A stretch of DNA of 58,822 nucleotides from positions 1-58,822 of the forward strand of contig JALWRI010000084.1 in the NCBI GenBank assembly GCA_026994225.1, written 5' to 3'. Under the pieces are notes generated by a model. It worked only from the letters and a program-made list of their open reading frames with translations, had not been told where the DNA came from and searched no databases. The translations under genes were made by a program, and so were the position numbers. Position 1 is the first letter of the stretch. Every line of letters begins with the position of its first letter. This document shows positions 58,223 to 58,822 of this stretch, piece after piece. Source of the stretch: Gammaproteobacteria bacterium. GTDB taxonomy: Bacteria > Pseudomonadota > Gammaproteobacteria > GRL18.

Positions 58223-58449
58223 CCATGAGCATTAAAAAAGATAATGAAAAACAATTAAAGGAACAGGCTTCAAGAACCGCACCCCTACAGGCATAACGAA
58301 CCGACTAAAAGAGTAACTTAATCACCAATACCGGGTGATTAAGTTACTCTGTTTTCGTTTGACACATCAACGGTCGTTGCCGGATTTTCCGGGCTTACAT
58401 CTCCTTTGCCATCTAAAGATGGTCATTCCACCGCCTGTACCGCTTTTTT
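58223..58449. other. Boundary region between gatA and the tnpB relic
   Basis: 227 bases. A short ORF (MSIKKDNEKQLKEQASRTAP..., 23 codons from 58226) begins 3 bases after the gatA stop but lacks an SD and any GatB likeness. Then comes a perfect stem-loop (58311-58349) and, read on the minus strand, a GC-rich imperfect-repeat stretch past the tnpB stop, where IS605-type elements usually encode their right end and guide-like RNA. I can fix neither the element boundary nor an RNA end. Confidence 0.35.
58311..58349 (+). terminator. Perfect 16-bp stem-loop after gatA
   Basis: GAGTAACTTAATCACC (58311-58326) pairs fully with GGTGATTAAGTTACTC (58334-58349) over a 7-base loop, then TGTTTTCG. It lies about 90 bases past the gatA stop and looks like an intrinsic terminator for the gatCA transcript; it could alternatively belong to the end of the inserted element. 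Confidence 0.6.
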
Positions 58450-58822
58450 TCAAATGGCAATTTTACGCTTTTTTTTCCCATTGAGGAACGCTTTAGAGCG
58501 TAAATATTCGAAGGTTCTTTGTTTTATTACTTTTGAGATATTATTATCGGCATTGTCTGTATGCCCGCATTTTAAACATAAGAACTCAGACTGGCTCTTA
58601 CAGTTCTTTTTATCCGTATCACCGCACTGAGCACATTGCTGACTGGAATAAGCCGCTGGTACTTTTACCGGTAATTTACCTAAGTCTTTGAGTTTATATG
58701 CTGTAAACTGTCTGATTTAACCCAATAAAAAACCGTGTGCGCTTCAAACCATTTAGCTCCGGCATTTCGACGAATTTGTGATGGTATGATTTTTAAAAAA
58801 AGCAGGGACTGATTAAGAAAAG
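58450..58822 (-). pseudogene. tnpB: Frameshifted tnpB relic (IS200/IS605-type, partial)
   Basis: On the minus strand, one frame open to the window edge reads ...IRRNAGAKWFEAHTVFYWVK..., and then, after a one-base shift near 58690-58703, a second frame reads FTAYKLKDLGKLPVKVPAAY and the TnpB zinc ribbon, CAQCG...CLKCGHTDNADNNISK, ending at TGA (58450-58452). The two Cys pairs and the ADNN motif are TnpB/OrfB hallmarks; the shift breaks the protein. Its tail is Lys/Arg-rich. The N-terminal RuvC parts lie outside the window. It sits where gatB is normally encoded, but on the opposite strand. Confidence 0.75.

Noticed and set aside
58226-58297. 23-codon ORF after gatA as the start of gatB
   Set aside because: It has no GatB sequence (no conserved Gly-Leu-Glu-Ile-His start block) and stops early; no SD is seen.
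58406-58630. Plus-strand ORF opposite the tnpB relic
   Set aside because: Its product lacks any family pattern and is the antisense of the TnpB zinc ribbon.

Overview
The window is 58.8 kb of AT-rich chromosome, densely packed with genes, from a gammaproteobacterium. Gene order supports this: smc-zipA, pcnB-folK-panB-panC, guaB-guaA, and a complete mreBCD-mrdA-rodA-mltB-dacA-dat-DUF493-lipB run next to gatCA are classic gammaproteobacterial neighbourhoods. The mix of hopanoid-type HpnD/HpnE, eukaryotic-like Ser/Thr kinases (one with WD40 propellers), a SoxW-like thioredoxin and a FimL/ChpA-like Hpt protein suggests a sulfur-oxidising or filamentous lineage such as Thiotrichales/Beggiatoaceae. 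That placement is inference and was not tested.

Layout. 1-3.1 kb: the tail of an upstream gene, a small secreted protein, phhB, and a convergent three-gene operon of unknown function (degenerate receiver plus two conserved unknowns). 3.1-11 kb: an M16C metalloprotease, a PAS-PAS-GGDEF-EAL protein, hpnE-hpnD and queF. 11-17.5 kb: smc-zipA and a GAF/MshEN-like/Ser-Thr kinase. 17.5-26.3 kb: a Sel1/SH3 protein, an MFS-acyltransferase-AMP-ligase fusion whose ligase part looks dead, a kinase-TPR-double WD40 protein, DUF350, a lytic transglycosylase and DUF1499. 26.4-31.3 kb: a small heat-shock gene with an apparent ROSE RNA thermometer, a 28-codon FliW-like ORF, and a REC-histidine kinase plus Hpt protein pair. 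31.4-34.6 kb: ispA-dxs-queD (isoprenoids and 7-deazaguanine). 34.7-46.7 kb, plus strand: CNP1-like, pcnB, folK, panBCD, guaBA, manC, tadA, thioredoxin-like, TolC-like and a short adaptor. 46.6-56.1 kb, minus strand: the cell-shape and peptidoglycan operon. 56.4-58.8 kb: gatC-gatA, then a decayed IS200/IS605-type tnpB where gatB would be expected.

How it fits together. Most genes are housekeeping: isoprenoid precursors feed HpnD/HpnE, pantothenate and GMP synthesis, queuosine/7-deazaguanine (QueD, QueF), rod-shape elongation and septal placement (ZipA). The accessory interest lies in signalling proteins with unusual domain orders, the pseudo-ligase fusion, the heat-shock leader, the 28-codon ORF and the tnpB remnant. 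I saw no rRNA, tRNA, CRISPR array or complete mobile element.
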